Assembly: GCF_003865095.1 (NCBI RefSeq)
Contig: NZ_BHYK01000016.1
Coordinates: 20,728 to 84,727, forward strand
DNA from: Clostridium tagluense
GTDB lineage: Bacteria > Bacillota > Clostridia > Clostridiales > Clostridiaceae
Reading direction: 5' to 3'
Length of the DNA stretch: 64,000 nucleotides
Shown: positions 8,471 through 20,494 of the stretch, one piece after another
Layout: the number at the start of each line of letters is the position of its first letter
Numbering within the stretch: the stretch's first letter is position 1
Notes under the pieces: model-generated
The model's database searches: none
Told to the model about the DNA's origin: nothing
What the model saw: the letters and a program-made list of their open reading frames with translations, nothing else
Position numbers and translations under genes: made by a program

Positions 8471-11400
8471 TTGTTTGAATTTAATAATTTCGATGCTATT
8501 CAAATAGGATTAGCATCACCGGAACAAATCAGAGAATGGTCAAAAGGTGAAGTTAAAAAACCTGAGACTATAAACTATAGAACTTTAAAACCTGAAAGAG
8601 ATGGACTTTTTTGCGAAAGAATATTTGGTCCAATTAAAGATTGGGAATGTCACTGTGGGAAATATAAGAGAGTAAGATATAAGGGAATAGTTTGTGATAG
8701 ATGTGGCGTTGAAGTTACAAAATCTAAAGTAAGACGTGAAAGAATGGGGCATATTGAACTTGCTGCCCCAGTTTCTCACATTTGGTATTTTAAAGGAATA
8801 CCATCTCGTATGGGACTTATTTTAGATATGTCACCTAGATCTCTAGAAAAAATTCTTTATTTTGCTTCTTATGTAGTATTGGATCCGAAAGAAACATCAC
8901 TACTAAAGAAACAAATCCTTAGTGAAAAAGAATATAGAGAAGCTATTGATAAGTTTGGCAATGATAGTTTTGTAGCTGGTATGGGTGCAGAATCTGTAAA
9001 AGTACTGTTACAAGATATAAACTTAGAAGAGTTATCTAAGGAATTAAAGGAAGACTTAAAAACAAGCACAGGACAAAAGAGAATTAGAAGTATAAGAAGA
9101 CTGGATGTGTCAGAATCCTTCAGAAAATCTAAAAACAAACCTGAGTGGATAATAATTGATGTAATCCCAGTAATACCTCCTGATTTAAGACCAATGGTAC
9201 AATTAGATGGAGGAAGATTTGCTACTTCTGATTTAAATGATTTGTATAGAAGAGTAATAAACAGAAACAATAGATTGAAAAAGCTTCTAGATTTGGGAGC
9301 TCCAGATATAATTGTTAGAAATGAAAAAAGAATGCTTCAAGAAGCTGTAGATGCATTAATTGATAATGGAAGAAGAGGAAGGCCAGTTACAGGACCAGGG
9401 AATAGACCTTTAAAATCTCTATCTGACATGTTAAAAGGAAAACAAGGAAGATTCAGACAAAACTTACTTGGAAAACGTGTTGATTACTCAGGCCGTTCAG
9501 TTATAGTTGTTGGACCAGAACTGCAAATGTATCAATGTGGTCTTCCGAAAGAAATGGCTTTAGAATTATTTAAGCCTTTTGTTATGAAAAAGCTAGTTGG
9601 AAGTGGAGTAGCTCATAATATTAAGAGCGCTAAGCGAATGGTAGAGAGGGTTATGCCTCAAGTATGGGATGTACTTGAAGAAGTAATATCCGATCATCCA
9701 GTATTATTAAATCGTGCTCCTACACTTCATAGATTAGGTATTCAAGCTTTCCAACCTGTACTTGTAGAAGGTAGAGCTATTAAACTACATCCACTTGTAT
9801 GTACAGCTTACAATGCTGACTTTGACGGAGATCAAATGGCGGTACACGTACCTCTATCTGTTGAAGCTCAAGCTGAAGCAAGGTTCTTAATGCTTGCTGC
9901 ACATAATATCATGAAACCTTCAGATGGTAAACCAGTTTGCGTACCTACTCAAGATATGGTCTTAGGTGCATATTACTTAACTATTGATAAAGATGGTGCT
10001 AAAGGTGAGGGAAGAGCATTCTCATCACCAGATGAAGTAATAATGGCTTATTCAGTAAAGGATATTGATATCCATGCTAAAATTAAAGTTAAGATGACTG
10101 GAGTAGTTGATGGTATTAGTATAACTTCTGTTATAGAAACTACACCAGGAAAATTAATCTTTAATGAAACGATACCTCAGGATTTAGGATTTATTGATAG
10201 AAGCATACCTGGCAATGAATTGAAGTTTGAGATAGATTTCTTGGTAAGTAAAAAAAATCTTGGTAGTATTATAGATAAATGCTACTTAAAATATGGTCCT
10301 TCAGAAACTTCTAAAATGCTAGATAAAATAAAGGCTACAGGATATCATTATTCAACGATTGGGGCAATTACGGTTGCTACATCAGATATGGTGGTTCCAG
10401 AGGCTAAAAAGGCATTACTTGCAGATGCAGATGCAACTGTAGAAAAGATAGAGAAGATGTATCGAAGAGGGTTTATATCTGAGGAAGAAAGATATGAAAG
10501 AGTAATTGAAAAATGGACTAAGACTACAGAAGATGTAGCAAATGCACTAATGGATAGTTTGGATAAGTTTAATCCAATATTCATGATGGCAGATTCTGGT
10601 GCCAGAGGATCTAAGAGTCAGATAAAGCAATTAGCAGGTATGAGAGGCCTTATGGCTAATCCATCTGGTAAGATTATCGAGTTACCTATTAGAGCGTCTT
10701 TTAGAGATGGGCTAGATGTATTAGAATACTTTATCTCAACTCATGGAGCTAGAAAAGGTAACGCAGATACAGCACTTAAGACAGCCGATTCAGGGTATTT
10801 AACAAGAAGACTTGTTGATGTATGTCAGGATGTTATAGTTAGACATGAAGATTGTGGTACAACTGAAGGTTTTGAAGTTTCAGAGATTTGTGATGGAAGT
10901 GAAGTAATTGAACAGTTAGTTGAGAGACTTACTGGAAGATATACTGCAGAAGACATTATTCATCCAAAAACGGGAGAGATAATAGTACCGAAAGATGAAT
11001 ACATGAATATTACACTGGCAGAAGCAGTTCAAAAATCTGGTGTAAAAAAAGTTATGATTAGATCAGTATTTACATGCAAAGCTAAAATTGGTGTTTGTGC
11101 ACACTGTTATGGAATGAATATGGCAACTTCACAAAAGATTAATATTGGAGAAGCCGTAGGAATAATTGCAGCTCAATCCATAGGAGAACCGGGAACACAA
11201 CTTACAATGAGAACATTCCATACAGGTGGAGTAGCGGGATCAGATATAACTCAAGGTCTTCCAAGAGTTGAGGAATTATTTGAAGCTAGAAAACCAAAGG
11301 GTCTTGCAATAGTAAGTGATGTATGTGGTTCAGTTAAAATGGAAGATACTAAGAAAAAGAGAGTTGTAATTGTAATTTCTGATTCAGGAGAAGAGTTTAG

Positions 11401-12004
11401 TTATGACATACCATTTGGATCAAGGTTAAAAGTTGCAAATGGCGATAAAATTGAAGCTGGAGATGAGATAATTGAGGGATCAGTTAACCCACATGATATC
11501 TTAAGAATCAAAGGCGTTAATGGAGTTAAAAATTACCTTTCATCTGAAGTTCAGAAAGTTTATAGACTTCAAGGTGTTGATATCAATGATAAACATTTAG
11601 AAGTTGTTGTAAGACAGATGACAAGAAAAGTAAAAGTTGAGGAATCTGGCGATACTGAGCTACTTCCAGGAAATCTAGTAGATATCTTTGCATTTGAAGA
11701 TGCTAATGCTAAGATTGAATCGGAAGGCGGAGTACCTGCTGAGGGAAAAATATCTCTATTGGGTATTACTAAAGCAGCACTTGCAACAGAATCATTCTTA
11801 TCAGCGGCTTCATTCCAAGAAACTACAAGAGTACTTACTGATGCGGCAATTAAAGGCAAAATTGATCCATTGCTGGGATTAAAAGAAAATGTAATAATTG
11901 GTAAGCTAATACCTGCTGGTACTGGAATGACAAGATATAGAACAATAAAGATCAATACTGAAGATGATGAGAAGGTAGAAATTGAAAATGATTTAGAAGT
12001 ATAA
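8471..12004 (+). CDS. rpoC: RNA polymerase beta' subunit
   Basis: This is the largest RNA polymerase subunit, carrying the catalytic Mg site. The 1177-residue protein starts at TTG 8471 with SD GGGAGG upstream, giving the conserved [20 protein letters not shown]-terminus. The N-terminal zinc ribbon (CHCG and CDRCG, about residues 58-78), the catalytic NADFDGDQM motif and the late zinc cluster with CAHCYGMN are visible. The trigger-loop region [20 protein letters not shown] is intact. It forms one transcript with rpoB. Confidence 0.99.
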   Translation: MFEFNNFDAIQIGLASPEQIREWSKGEVKKPETINYRTLKPERDGLFCERIFGPIKDWECHCGKYKRVRYKGIVCDRCGVEVTKSKVRRERMGHIELAAPVSHIWYFKGIPSRMGLILDMSPRSLEKILYFASYVVLDPKETSLLKKQILSEKEYREAIDKFGNDSFVAGMGAESVKVLLQDINLEELSKELKEDLKTSTGQKRIRSIRRLDVSESFRKSKNKPEWIIIDVIPVIPPDLRPMVQLDGGRFATSDLNDLYRRVINRNNRLKKLLDLGAPDIIVRNEKRMLQEAVDALIDNGRRGRPVTGPGNRPLKSLSDMLKGKQGRFRQNLLGKRVDYSGRSVIVVGPELQMYQCGLPKEMALELFKPFVMKKLVGSGVAHNIKSAKRMVERVMPQVWDVLEEVISDHPVLLNRAPTLHRLGIQAFQPVLVEGRAIKLHPLVCTAYNADFDGDQMAVHVPLSVEAQAEARFLMLAAHNIMKPSDGKPVCVPTQDMVLGAYYLTIDKDGAKGEGRAFSSPDEVIMAYSVKDIDIHAKIKVKMTGVVDGISITSVIETTPGKLIFNETIPQDLGFIDRSIPGNELKFEIDFLVSKKNLGSIIDKCYLKYGPSETSKMLDKIKATGYHYSTIGAITVATSDMVVPEAKKALLADADATVEKIEKMYRRGFISEEERYERVIEKWTKTTEDVANALMDSLDKFNPIFMMADSGARGSKSQIKQLAGMRGLMANPSGKIIELPIRASFRDGLDVLEYFISTHGARKGNADTALKTADSGYLTRRLVDVCQDVIVRHEDCGTTEGFEVSEICDGSEVIEQLVERLTGRYTAEDIIHPKTGEIIVPKDEYMNITLAEAVQKSGVKKVMIRSVFTCKAKIGVCAHCYGMNMATSQKINIGEAVGIIAAQSIGEPGTQLTMRTFHTGGVAGSDITQGLPRVEELFEARKPKGLAIVSDVCGSVKMEDTKKKRVVIVISDSGEEFSYDIPFGSRLKVANGDKIEAGDEIIEGSVNPHDILRIKGVNGVKNYLSSEVQKVYRLQGVDINDKHLEVVVRQMTRKVKVEESGDTELLPGNLVDIFAFEDANAKIESEGGVPAEGKISLLGITKAALATESFLSAASFQETTRVLTDAAIKGKIDPLLGLKENVIIGKLIPAGTGMTRYRTIKINTEDDEKVEIENDLEV

Positions 12005-12015
12005 GCTATAACTAG

Positions 12016-12044
12016 TTGACAGGGTGATGCTAAAATGATAAAAT
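12016..12044 (+). promoter_or_regulatory. Sigma-A promoter for the str operon
   Basis: TTGACA (12016-12021), 17-bp spacer, TAAAAT (12039-12044), directly after rpoC. It probably drives the L7Ae-like gene, rpsL, rpsG, fusA and tuf. Confidence 0.85.
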
Positions 12045-12063
12045 ACACCTTGTGTGTGACTTT

Positions 12064-12103
12064 AATCGAGTAGATATATCACAAATAGATATATCTTGCG
12101 ATT
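12064..12103 (+). other. Leader hairpin upstream of the L7Ae-like gene
   Basis: AATCG pairs with CGATT and AGATATAT pairs with ATATATCT around a 9-base loop, with small internal loops. No U-run follows and the SD (GAGGAGGG) comes 10 bases later, so it is a leader structure, not a terminator. Autoregulation by the RNA-binding product downstream is possible but untested. Confidence 0.5.
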
Positions 12104-12125
12104 TAAATTATGAGGAGGGATAGAC

Positions 12126-12368
12126 ATGGTAGGTAAACTTGTAGGTCAGAGGGTCGTTGGAATTAAACAAACCCTAAAAGCATTAAAGAATAACCAGGGT
12201 AAAGTTTTATATATAGCCAAAGATGCTGATACTAATATTACTGATCCTATTTTAAAACTAGCCAAAGTTAATTCCCTACAAATAATATTTATAGACACAA
12301 TGAAGGAACTAGGGAATCTTTGTGACATAGATGTTGCATCAGCAACAGCATTGCTTCTAGAAGATTAA
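12126..12368 (+). CDS. ybxF: L7Ae-family kink-turn RNA-binding protein
   Basis: An 80-residue L7Ae/L30e/S12e-Gadd45-family protein, equivalent in place to B. subtilis YbxF between rpoC and rpsL. Family members bind kink-turn RNA and associate with ribosomes. Visible features are the GIKQTLKALKNNQ helix, KDAD after the first strand, and a short C-terminal hydrophobic end. Its exact role is uncertain in Firmicutes. Confidence 0.9.
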   Translation: MVGKLVGQRVVGIKQTLKALKNNQGKVLYIAKDADTNITDPILKLAKVNSLQIIFIDTMKELGNLCDIDVASATALLLED

Positions 12369-12400
12369 ATTAATGCTAGCAACTAAATAATATAGATATA

Positions 12401-12416
12401 TCCATGCGGTAACATG
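12401..12416 (+). other. Small hairpin in the ybxF-rpsL gap
   Basis: CCATG pairs with CATGG over a 6-base loop. No U-run. The remaining gap bases show only the rpsL SD (AAGGAGGTG). Confidence 0.35.
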
Positions 12417-12484
12417 GCCTTGAGTTATGTTACAGTGCATTGATATAAATGAACATGAGCTTATAAAAATAAGGAGGTGAAAAC

Positions 12485-12865
12485 ATGCCAACTATTAACC
12501 AATTAGTAAGAAAAGGCAGAAAGACATTAGTAACAAAGTCAGCTTCACCAGCATTAAAAGAGTGTCCACAAAAAAGAGGCGTTTGTACAGTAGTTAAAAC
12601 AACAACACCTAAAAAGCCGAACTCTGCATTAAGAAAAGTAGCAAGAGTTAGACTTACAAATGGATACGAAGTTACTGCTTATATACCAGGTGTAGGCCAC
12701 AACTTACAAGAACACAGTGTTGTACTTATAAGAGGTGGAAAAGTTAAAGATTTACCAGGAGTTAGATATCACATCATCAGAGGGACATTAGACTCAGCTG
12801 GAGTTGCTAACAGACTACAAAGTAGATCTAAATACGGGACTAAAAGACCAAAGCAAAAAAAATAA
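12485..12865 (+). CDS. rpsL: 30S ribosomal protein S12
   Basis: S12 lies at the decoding centre. The 126-residue protein carries the conserved [17 protein letters not shown] block; the Lys where streptomycin-resistance changes occur is present as wild type, as is the [14 protein letters not shown] segment. First classical gene of the str operon. Confidence 0.98.
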   Translation: MPTINQLVRKGRKTLVTKSASPALKECPQKRGVCTVVKTTTPKKPNSALRKVARVRLTNGYEVTAYIPGVGHNLQEHSVVLIRGGKVKDLPGVRYHIIRGTLDSAGVANRLQSRSKYGTKRPKQKK

Positions 12866-12985
12866 TGCTTTGAGTTGGGGTGCAATGTCTTCAGCATTTA
12901 TATATATGATAATTTTATTTACATACATTTGCGAAGTACAGAGCGCTTTGCGGTAGAGATACTGAGTACCTATGAGCTAATTTAA

Positions 12986-13477
<492 letters not shown>

Positions 13478-13480
13478 TAT

Positions 13481-13513
13481 CAAAACTGTTTTGGCTTTGC
13501 CAAGACAGTTTTG
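13481..13513 (+). other. 15-bp hairpin between rpsG and fusA
   Basis: CAAAACTGTTTTGGC (13481-13495) pairs with GCCAAGACAGTTTTG (13499-13513) with one G-U pair and a TTT loop. No U-run follows, so it looks like an mRNA processing or stability structure rather than a terminator. Confidence 0.65.
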
Positions 13514-13552
13514 TCAAATTTAAAATCACTGATTGAGAGGAGGAACAAATAA

Positions 13553-15619
13553 GTGGGTAGAGAATATACTTTGGATAAATTCCGTAATATAGGTATTATG
13601 GCTCATATTGATGCTGGTAAAACAACAACTACTGAGCGTATATTATTCTATACAGGAAAAACGCATAAGATTGGCGAAGTTCATGATGGCGGAGCTACAA
13701 TGGATTGGATGGTTCAAGAACAAGAAAGAGGTATAACAATAACTTCTGCGGCTACAACTTGTTTTTGGAAAGGTCATAATATAAATATTATTGATACACC
13801 AGGGCACGTAGATTTTACAGTTGAGGTTGAAAGATCTTTAAGAGTTCTTGATGGTGCAGTTTCTGTATTCTGTGCAAAAGGTGGAGTTGAACCACAATCT
13901 GAAACAGTGTGGAGACAAGCTACTAAATATAAAGTTCCAAGAATGGCATATGTTAACAAAATGGATATAATGGGTGCAGATTTCTATAGAGTTGTTGGAA
14001 TGATGAGAGAAAGACTTAATGCTAATGCAGTTCCAATACAACTTCCAATAGGAAAAGAAGATGTTTTCCTAGGTATTATAGATTTAATTAGAAATGTTGC
14101 AGAAGTTTATAAAGATGATTTAGGAACAGAAATAGAAGAAATAGAAATTCCAGAAGATATGAAAGAATTAACACAAGAATATAGAGCAGCTATGGTTGAA
14201 GCAATAGCTGAACTAGATGAAGAGCTTATGATGAAATATCTTGATGGTGAAGAAATAACAGAAGAAGAATTAAAAGCAGCATTAAGAAAAGGTGTAATTA
14301 ATAATGAAATAGTACCTGTAATTTGTGGATCTTCATACAAAAATAAAGGTGTTCAAATGATGATAGATGCGGTTATAGATTATATGCCGTCACCACTTGA
14401 CATACCAGCTATCAAAGGCCAGGATGTTGATGATGCAACAGAAATGGAAAGACACCCAAGTGATGATGAGCCAATGGCAGCATTAGCATTCAAAATTGCT
14501 ACAGATCCTTTTGTTGGTAGACTTTGTTTTGCAAGAATTTATTCTGGCATAATGAAAACTGGTACATATGTATTAAATGCTAACAAAGGTAAAAAAGAAA
14601 GAGTTGGTAGACTAGTTAAAATGCATGCCAATCACAGAGAAGAAGTTGATGAATTACGTGCAGGTGAATTAGGTGCGATAATCGGACTGAAAAATACAAC
14701 CACTGGAGAAACATTATGCGATGAAGATCATCCAATATTGTTTGAAACCATGGATTTTCCAGATCCAGTTATTCATGTAGCTATTGAGCCAAAAACAAAA
14801 GCAGGGCAAGAAAGAATGGGTATGTCCCTTGCAAAGCTTTCTGAAGAAGATCCTACTTTTAAAACTCATACTGATCAAGAAACAGGCCAAACAATAATTG
14901 GTGGTATGGGCGAACTTCATCTTGAAATAATCGTTGATAGACTTCAAAGAGAATTTAAAGTTGAATGTAATGTAGGTAAACCACAAGTAGCTTATAAAGA
15001 AACAATACGTAAAGCAGTTAAAGCAGAAGGTAAATATATTAAACAATCAGGTGGACGTGGACAATACGGACATTGTTGGATAGAGTTAATACCAACTAGC
15101 GAACCTTATTCCTTTGAAAATGCTACTGTTGGTGGATCTATTCCAAAAGAATTTATATCTCCAATAGAGAACGGAATTAAGGAAGCATCAAAGAATGGTA
15201 TTCTTGGTGGATACCCAGTTCTTAACTTCAAAGTTAAAGTTGTCGATGGATCATACCATGATGTTGACTCTAACGAAATGGCATTTAAGGTTGCTGGATC
15301 TATGGCATTCAAAAATGCTATGGCTAAAGCAGATCCAGTACTCTTAGAACCAGTAATGAAGGTTGAAGTAACTGTACCAGAAGAATACATGGGAGACGTT
15401 ATGGGTGACCTTAATTCAAGAAGAGGTAGAATAGAAGGAATGGAAGCTCAATCAGGTGCTCAAGTTATTAGAGCAATGGTTCCATTATCAGAAATGTTTG
15501 GATATTCTACAACACTTAGATCAAGAACTCAAGGTAGAGGAGTATACAGTATGGAATTTGCTGCATATGAGCCAGTTCCAAAGGGTATTCAAGAACAAGT
15601 TATAGAAAATAAACAATAA
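13553..15619 (+). CDS. fusA: Elongation factor G
   Basis: This GTPase drives ribosomal translocation. The 688-residue protein starts at GTG 13553 with SD GAGGAGG. The P-loop AHIDAGKT (about residues 17-24), RGITI switch, DTPGH and NKMD motifs are intact, followed by domains II-V. It is followed by tuf after 42 bases in the str operon. Confidence 0.98.
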   Translation: MGREYTLDKFRNIGIMAHIDAGKTTTTERILFYTGKTHKIGEVHDGGATMDWMVQEQERGITITSAATTCFWKGHNINIIDTPGHVDFTVEVERSLRVLDGAVSVFCAKGGVEPQSETVWRQATKYKVPRMAYVNKMDIMGADFYRVVGMMRERLNANAVPIQLPIGKEDVFLGIIDLIRNVAEVYKDDLGTEIEEIEIPEDMKELTQEYRAAMVEAIAELDEELMMKYLDGEEITEEELKAALRKGVINNEIVPVICGSSYKNKGVQMMIDAVIDYMPSPLDIPAIKGQDVDDATEMERHPSDDEPMAALAFKIATDPFVGRLCFARIYSGIMKTGTYVLNANKGKKERVGRLVKMHANHREEVDELRAGELGAIIGLKNTTTGETLCDEDHPILFETMDFPDPVIHVAIEPKTKAGQERMGMSLAKLSEEDPTFKTHTDQETGQTIIGGMGELHLEIIVDRLQREFKVECNVGKPQVAYKETIRKAVKAEGKYIKQSGGRGQYGHCWIELIPTSEPYSFENATVGGSIPKEFISPIENGIKEASKNGILGGYPVLNFKVKVVDGSYHDVDSNEMAFKVAGSMAFKNAMAKADPVLLEPVMKVEVTVPEEYMGDVMGDLNSRRGRIEGMEAQSGAQVIRAMVPLSEMFGYSTTLRSRTQGRGVYSMEFAAYEPVPKGIQEQVIENKQ

Positions 15620-15661
15620 TTTAAATTTAAGATAATATGTAAATATAAGGAGGAATACAAA

Positions 15662-16855
15662 ATGGCAAAAGCAAAATTTGAAAGAACCAAACCGCATGTA
15701 AACATTGGAACAATAGGACACGTAGATCACGGCAAGACAACATTAACAGCAGCAATAACAGCAGTACTTGCAACTAAGGGCTTAGCACAAGCATCTAAGT
15801 TTGACCAAATTGACAAAGCACCAGAGGAAAGAGAAAGAGGAATTACAATCAATACTGCACATGTTGAGTATGAAACAGTAAATAGACATTATGCACACGT
15901 TGATTGCCCAGGACATGCAGATTATGTAAAGAACATGATTACTGGAGCAGCACAAATGGACGGAGCAATCCTAGTTGTTAGTGCAGCGGATGGTCCAATG
16001 CCTCAAACAAGAGAGCATATACTACTTGCAAGCAGAGTTGGAGTAGGATATATAGTAGTATTCTTAAACAAAGCAGATATGGTAGATGATCCAGAATTAT
16101 TAGAACTTGTTGAAATGGAAGTAAGAGAACTATTAAGTGAGTATGACTTCCCAGGTGATGATATTCCAATAGTAACAGGATCAGCATTAAAAGCATTAGA
16201 AAATCCAACAGGCGAAGAAGCATCAAAATGCATATTCGAATTAATGGAAGCTGTAGATACTTACATCCCAACACCAACAAGAGCAACAGATAAACCATTC
16301 TTAATGCCAGTAGAAGATGTATTCACAATTACAGGTAGAGGAACAGTTGCTACAGGAAGAGTTGAGACTGGTATACTTAAGGTTGGAGAAGAAGTAGAAA
16401 TCGTTGGACTTAGCGAAGATAAAAGAAAAGTTGTATGTACTGGAGTTGAGATGTTTAGAAAGCTTCTAGACCAAGCAATGGCAGGAGACAACATCGGAGC
16501 ATTATTAAGAGGAGTACAAAGAACTGATATTCAAAGAGGTCAAGTACTTTCAAAACCAGGTTCAATACATCCACATGATAAATTTGTAGGTCAAGTATAT
16601 GTACTTAAAAAAGAAGAAGGCGGAAGACATACTCCATTCTTCGACGGATATAGACCACAATTTTACTTCAGAACAACTGATGTAACTGGATCAATCAAAT
16701 TACCAGACGGAATGGAAATGGTAATGCCAGGAGATCACATAGATATGAATGTTGAATTAATTACTCAAGTAGCAATGGATGAAGGACTAAGATTTGCTAT
16801 TAGAGAAGGCGGAAGAACAGTAGGTTCAGGCGTTGTTACTTCAATAGTTAAATAA
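15662..16855 (+). CDS. tuf: Elongation factor Tu, second copy
   Basis: This is the complete EF-Tu of 397 residues: P-loop GHVDHGKT (19-26), RGITI switch I, DCPGH, NKAD, then domains 2 and 3. It starts at ATG 15662 after SD AAGGAGG. Over the 838 bases shared with the first copy only six synonymous differences are seen, which suggests gene conversion. A palindrome and a terminator follow. Confidence 0.99.
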   Translation: MAKAKFERTKPHVNIGTIGHVDHGKTTLTAAITAVLATKGLAQASKFDQIDKAPEERERGITINTAHVEYETVNRHYAHVDCPGHADYVKNMITGAAQMDGAILVVSAADGPMPQTREHILLASRVGVGYIVVFLNKADMVDDPELLELVEMEVRELLSEYDFPGDDIPIVTGSALKALENPTGEEASKCIFELMEAVDTYIPTPTRATDKPFLMPVEDVFTITGRGTVATGRVETGILKVGEEVEIVGLSEDKRKVVCTGVEMFRKLLDQAMAGDNIGALLRGVQRTDIQRGQVLSKPGSIHPHDKFVGQVYVLKKEEGGRHTPFFDGYRPQFYFRTTDVTGSIKLPDGMEMVMPGDHIDMNVELITQVAMDEGLRFAIREGGRTVGSGVVTSIVK

Positions 16856-16896
16856 TAATTTTAAAGTATATATAACTATCAATTGATGAAGAGTTA

Positions 16897-16920
16897 TAAT
16901 AATAAAAGCTTTTATTATTA
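16897..16920 (+). other. 24-bp AT-rich palindrome after tuf
   Basis: A perfect inverted repeat centred on AAGCTT, with TAATAATAAA on the left and its complement on the right. It directly precedes the terminator and may act with it. Confidence 0.6.
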
Positions 16921-16950
16921 AGGAGAAGAGGACGCTCTTCTCCTTTTAAA
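16921..16950 (+). terminator. Intrinsic terminator of the str operon
   Basis: AGGAGAAGAG (16921-16930) pairs perfectly with CTCTTCTCCT (16935-16944) over a GACG loop, followed by TTTT. Confidence 0.85.
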
Positions 16951-17024
16951 TACCATAAAACATATGTAGAAATATAATCAGAAATCACCAATGTAAAAAT
17001 TATAAAATAATAGTGAAAAAATAC

Positions 17025-17053
17025 TTGTCAAAGCAAAAAATATGTTGTATACT
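17025..17053 (+). promoter_or_regulatory. Sigma-A promoter of the S10-spc-alpha operon
   Basis: TTGTCA (17025-17030), 17-bp spacer, TATACT (17048-17053). It is the only strong promoter I find before rpsJ and leaves a leader of about 200 bases. Confidence 0.8.
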
Positions 17054-17070
17054 TTAGTAGTTGTATTGTG

Positions 17071-17222
17071 GTAACAGCGATGAGGTAAGAGGTTGCCGGA
17101 CTTCCGGGTTATTCTTCACCGAGCATGTCCTGATCTTGAATCGGGCGACGGGGTTCCTGCGATTGTTCCATGCATTTATTGCATGCAACACCCGGAACAG
17201 TTTACAGAACATCCGCTGTTGC
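17071..17222 (+). promoter_or_regulatory. Structured S10-operon leader RNA
   Basis: The leader is GC-rich compared with its surroundings and closes on itself: GTAACAGCG-ATG (17071-17082) pairs with CAT-C-CGCTGTTGC (17210-17222), about 12 bp with one bulge. Inside are a hairpin CATGCA/TGCATG extended by TGTT/AACA (17164-17190), a GTTCC/GGAAC pairing around it, and CCGGA/TCCGG near 17096-17107. By position it should be an autoregulatory leader bound by a ribosomal protein, with L4 as precedent in other bacteria; the binding protein here is not shown. An open frame running through it into rpsJ is incidental. Confidence 0.65.
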
Positions 17223-17263
17223 ACGTAAGAAGTAAAGCGTGCGATGAAAAGGAGGGAATATTA

Positions 17264-17572
17264 ATGATTAAACAAAAAATTAGAATCAGATTAAAGGCTT
17301 TTGATCACAATATCTTAGATCAATCAGCTGAGAAAATTGTTCAGACAGCTAAAAGTACAGGAGCTAAAGTAGCTGGTCCAGTACCACTACCTACAGAAAA
17401 AGACGTAATTACAGTATTAAGAGCTCCACACAAATACAAAGATTCAAGAGAACAATTTGAAATAAGAACTCATAAAAGACTAATAGATATAATTAGTCCA
17501 TCACCTAAGACTGTTGATGCTCTAATGAGACTCGACTTACCAGCTGGTGTTGATATCGAAATAAAACTATAA
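17264..17572 (+). CDS. rpsJ: 30S ribosomal protein S10
   Basis: S10 is a 30S head protein that also partners NusB in antitermination. From ATG 17264 (SD AAAGGAGGG) it gives exactly the normal 102 residues, starting [14 protein letters not shown] and including GPVPLPT. The frame is open upstream to 17093, but that stretch is the structured leader and codes nothing recognisable. First gene of the S10 operon. Confidence 0.97.
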   Translation: MIKQKIRIRLKAFDHNILDQSAEKIVQTAKSTGAKVAGPVPLPTEKDVITVLRAPHKYKDSREQFEIRTHKRLIDIISPSPKTVDALMRLDLPAGVDIEIKL

Positions 17573-17600
17573 GCGTATAAGTGTAATTCACTGTGCGTAA

Positions 17601-17619
17601 GTAATAGATAACTATTACT
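17601..17619 (+). other. Small hairpin between rpsJ and rplC
   Basis: AGTAATAG pairs with CTATTACT over an ATA-type loop in the 97-base gap. No U-run follows; a possible intercistronic structure. Confidence 0.4.
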
Positions 17620-17669
17620 AACTATTATGATCACTTTGTGGTCCGCTAATAAGTAGGAGGTGTATTTTC

Positions 17670-18299
17670 ATGAAAAAAGCAATAATGGGTAAAAAACTTG
17701 GTATGACTCAAATATTTGATGAAAATAGAAGAGTTGTTCCAGTAACAGTTGTTGAAGCAGGTCCATGTGTTGTTATTCAAAAGAAAACTATCGAAAATGA
17801 TGGTTACAATGCAATTAAAGTTGGTTTTGGAGACATAAGAGAGAAATTAGTTAACAAACCAATGCAAGGACAATTTGCTAAAGCAGGAACATCTTTAAAA
17901 AGATTCGTGAAAGAATTTAGAATGGAAGATATAAGTGCTTATGAAGTAGGTCAAGAATTTAAAGCAGATATATTTGCTGCTGGAGATAGAATTGACGTAT
18001 CAGGAATTTCTAAAGGAAAAGGATTCCAAGGTGTAATTAAGAGATGGAATGCATCTAGAGGACCAATGAGTCACGGTTCTAAATTCCATAGAGCAGTTGG
18101 ATCAATGGGAGCATCTTCCGATCCATCAAAAACATTTAAAAATAAACATATGCCAGGACACATGGGTAATGTTAATACAACAGTAATAAACCTTGAAATA
18201 GTTAAAGTAATGCCTGAAAAGAACATTATATTAATTAAAGGTGGTATACCGGGTCCAAACAAAGGCACAGTTGTAATAAGAAATGCTGTTAAAGCGTAA
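17670..18299 (+). CDS. rplC: 50S ribosomal protein L3
   Basis: L3 is an early 23S assembly protein reaching toward the peptidyl transferase centre. Length 209 is normal. The conserved [13 protein letters not shown] start and the [11 protein letters not shown] extension with the [15 protein letters not shown] segment are present. SD TAGGAGGTG precedes ATG 17670. Confidence 0.98.
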   Translation: MKKAIMGKKLGMTQIFDENRRVVPVTVVEAGPCVVIQKKTIENDGYNAIKVGFGDIREKLVNKPMQGQFAKAGTSLKRFVKEFRMEDISAYEVGQEFKADIFAAGDRIDVSGISKGKGFQGVIKRWNASRGPMSHGSKFHRAVGSMGASSDPSKTFKNKHMPGHMGNVNTTVINLEIVKVMPEKNIILIKGGIPGPNKGTVVIRNAVKA

Positions 18300-18323
18300 T
18301 TTTAAAAGGAAGGAGGATGCAGA

Positions 18324-18944
18324 ATGCTTACATTAGATTTATTTAATAAACAAGCACAAAAAATTGGAGATATTCAACTTAATGAAAGTATATTCGGAGT
18401 TGAAATCAACATGAATGCTATGCACCAAGTTGTAGTAGCACAATTAGCAAACAAAAGACAAGGAACTCAATCAGCTAAAACAAGAGCTGAAGTTCGAGGC
18501 GGTGGAATAAAGCCTTGGAGACAAAAGGGAACTGGTAGAGCAAGACAAGGTTCGATTAGAGCGCCACAATGGATACATGGTGGTATAGTATTTGCTCCAA
18601 AGCCAAGAGATTACCGTATGTCAGTACCAAAGTCAATGAGAAGAGTTGCTTTCAAATCAGCTTTATCAGCTAAAGTAGCTGAAAATGAAATGATAGTTAT
18701 AGATAGTTTAGAATTTGATTCACCAAAAACTAAAGCAATGTTAGAGATTTTAACCGCTTTTGGAACTAAAAAAACTTTAATAGTTGTTGAAAAATCAAAT
18801 GAAAATGTCTATAAATCAGCAAGAAACATACCTGGAGTGCAAGTATCCCCAGTAAATAACTTAAATGTTTATGATATATTGAAGTATGAGAAATTCATAG
18901 TTACAAAGGATGCTGTATCTAAAATTGAGGAGGTGTATATATAA
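18324..18944 (+). CDS. rplD: 50S ribosomal protein L4
   Basis: L4 lines the exit tunnel through a long loop and is the S10-operon repressor in several bacteria. It is 206 residues, with the tunnel loop around [15 protein letters not shown] (about residues 62-76). Its stop overlaps the rplW start by one base, suggesting translational coupling. Confidence 0.98.
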   Translation: MLTLDLFNKQAQKIGDIQLNESIFGVEINMNAMHQVVVAQLANKRQGTQSAKTRAEVRGGGIKPWRQKGTGRARQGSIRAPQWIHGGIVFAPKPRDYRMSVPKSMRRVAFKSALSAKVAENEMIVIDSLEFDSPKTKAMLEILTAFGTKKTLIVVEKSNENVYKSARNIPGVQVSPVNNLNVYDILKYEKFIVTKDAVSKIEEVYI

Positions 18945-19237
18945 TGAAGCTAACTAGCCATGATATTATAAGAAAACCGATAATTACTGAAAAAAGTATG
19001 GCTGTAATGGCTGATAAAAAATACACCTTTATAGTTGACATTCATGCCAATAAAACTCAAGTTAAAAAAGCAGTAGAAGAAGTATTTGGAGTCAAAGTTG
19101 AAAACGTAAGAACTCTAAGAAACATGGGTAAAACTAAGAGAGTTGGAGTTCACGTTGGAAAAAGAGCTGACTTTAAAAAAGCTATTGTTACTTTAACAAC
19201 AGAAAGCAAAACAATTGAGTTTTTTGATGGAATGTAA
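18944..19237 (+). CDS. rplW: 50S ribosomal protein L23
   Basis: L23 lies at the tunnel exit and docks SRP and trigger factor. It is 97 residues with the typical [11 protein letters not shown] start and [15 protein letters not shown] segment. ATG 18944 overlaps the rplD stop (TAATG); its SD (GAGGAGG) lies in the end of rplD. Confidence 0.98.
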   Translation: MKLTSHDIIRKPIITEKSMAVMADKKYTFIVDIHANKTQVKKAVEEVFGVKVENVRTLRNMGKTKRVGVHVGKRADFKKAIVTLTTESKTIEFFDGM

Positions 19238-19293
19238 TTATTAAGCAGGTATTGGCAGAGGCCAGATAAGCGAAGAAAAAGGAGGGAAATCAA

Positions 19294-20127
19294 ATGGCGA
19301 TTAAGAAATTTAGACCAACCACACCTTCAAGAAGAAATATGACTATGGCTGATTTTGCAGAAATAACTACAGATAAGCCACTAAAATCACTTCTTGTAAG
19401 TCAAAAAAGATCAGGTGGTAGAAATAATCAAGGTAAAATAACTGTTCGTCACCGTGGTGGTGGAGCAAAACAAGCATACAGACTAATAGATTTCAAAAGA
19501 ACTAAAGATGGTATTCCAGCAAAAGTTTCCACAATTGAGTATGATCCAAATAGATCTGCTTACATAGCTCTTGTTGTATATGCTGATGGTGAAAAAAGAT
19601 ACATAATCGCTCCAGTAGGATTAAAAGTTGGAGATGTAATTGTATCAGGTGCTGATTCTGACATAAAAGTTGGAAATACACTTCCAATAAGCAACATACC
19701 ATTAGGTTCTACAATTCATAATATAGAACTTCAGGTTGGAAAAGGTGCTCAGCTTGTAAGATCAGCAGGTTCTTCAGCGCAACTTATGGCTAAAGAAGGA
19801 GAATACGCTCAAGTAAGACTTCCAAGTGGAGAAGTGAGATATATAAGATTAAACTGTAGAGCTACTATAGGAACAGTTTCTAATGTAACTCATGATATTG
19901 TTAACATAGGTAAAGCAGGAAGAAAAAGACATTTAGGTTTCAGACCTACAGTCAGAGGTTCTGTAATGAATCCTAACGATCATCCACATGGTGGTGGAGA
20001 AGGTAAGTCACCAGTAGGTCATGCTAGTCCGATGACTCCTTGGGGTAAACCGGCACTGGGATATAAAACTAGAAAAACTAAAAAATACTCTGACAAGTTT
20101 ATTGTTAAGGGAAAAAATAAGAAATAG
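19294..20127 (+). CDS. rplB: 50S ribosomal protein L2
   Basis: L2 is a core protein near the peptidyl transferase centre. It is 277 residues; the conserved [16 protein letters not shown] segment and the C-terminal [11 protein letters not shown] loop with its invariant His are present. SD AAAGGAGGG before ATG 19294. Confidence 0.99.
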   Translation: MAIKKFRPTTPSRRNMTMADFAEITTDKPLKSLLVSQKRSGGRNNQGKITVRHRGGGAKQAYRLIDFKRTKDGIPAKVSTIEYDPNRSAYIALVVYADGEKRYIIAPVGLKVGDVIVSGADSDIKVGNTLPISNIPLGSTIHNIELQVGKGAQLVRSAGSSAQLMAKEGEYAQVRLPSGEVRYIRLNCRATIGTVSNVTHDIVNIGKAGRKRHLGFRPTVRGSVMNPNDHPHGGGEGKSPVGHASPMTPWGKPALGYKTRKTKKYSDKFIVKGKNKK

Positions 20128-20190
20128 TTTGGGGAGGATTTTATTTCTCTTCGAATCTATGGTTAAGTTTTATGAAGGGAGGCCACAAAG

Positions 20191-20472
20191 GTGAGTAGAT
20201 CAGTTAAAAAAGGACCGTTTATACAAGAAATTCTGTTAAGCAGAATAAATGAAATGAACAAAACTGGCGAGAAGAAAGTTATAAAAACTTGGTCAAGAGC
20301 TTCTACTATTTTTCCACAAATGATAGGTCATACTATTGCTGTACATGATGGAAGAAAGCACGTACCAGTTTATGTTTTAGAAGATATGGTAGGACATAAA
20401 TTAGGAGAATTCGCTCTAACTAGAACATTCAAAGGACACATTGACAAGGAAAAAACAAGTAGAGTAAGATAG
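20191..20472 (+). CDS. rpsS: 30S ribosomal protein S19
   Basis: S19 binds the 30S head beside S13. It is 93 residues from GTG 20191 (SD GGGAGG), with the invariant SRSVKKGPF start and [15 protein letters not shown]. Confidence 0.98.
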   Translation: MSRSVKKGPFIQEILLSRINEMNKTGEKKVIKTWSRASTIFPQMIGHTIAVHDGRKHVPVYVLEDMVGHKLGEFALTRTFKGHIDKEKTSRVR

Positions 20473-20494
20473 TGTCGGAAGGAGGAAACAATCA

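Noticed and set aside
11569-12048. 159-codon antisense frame over rpoC
   Set aside because: Low-complexity Ser/Ile/Leu-rich product, no SD, opposite a conserved gene; a shadow of codon bias.
17093-17263. N-terminal extension of rpsJ through the leader
   Set aside because: S10 is 102 residues everywhere; the region folds into RNA, and a strong SD precedes ATG 17264.
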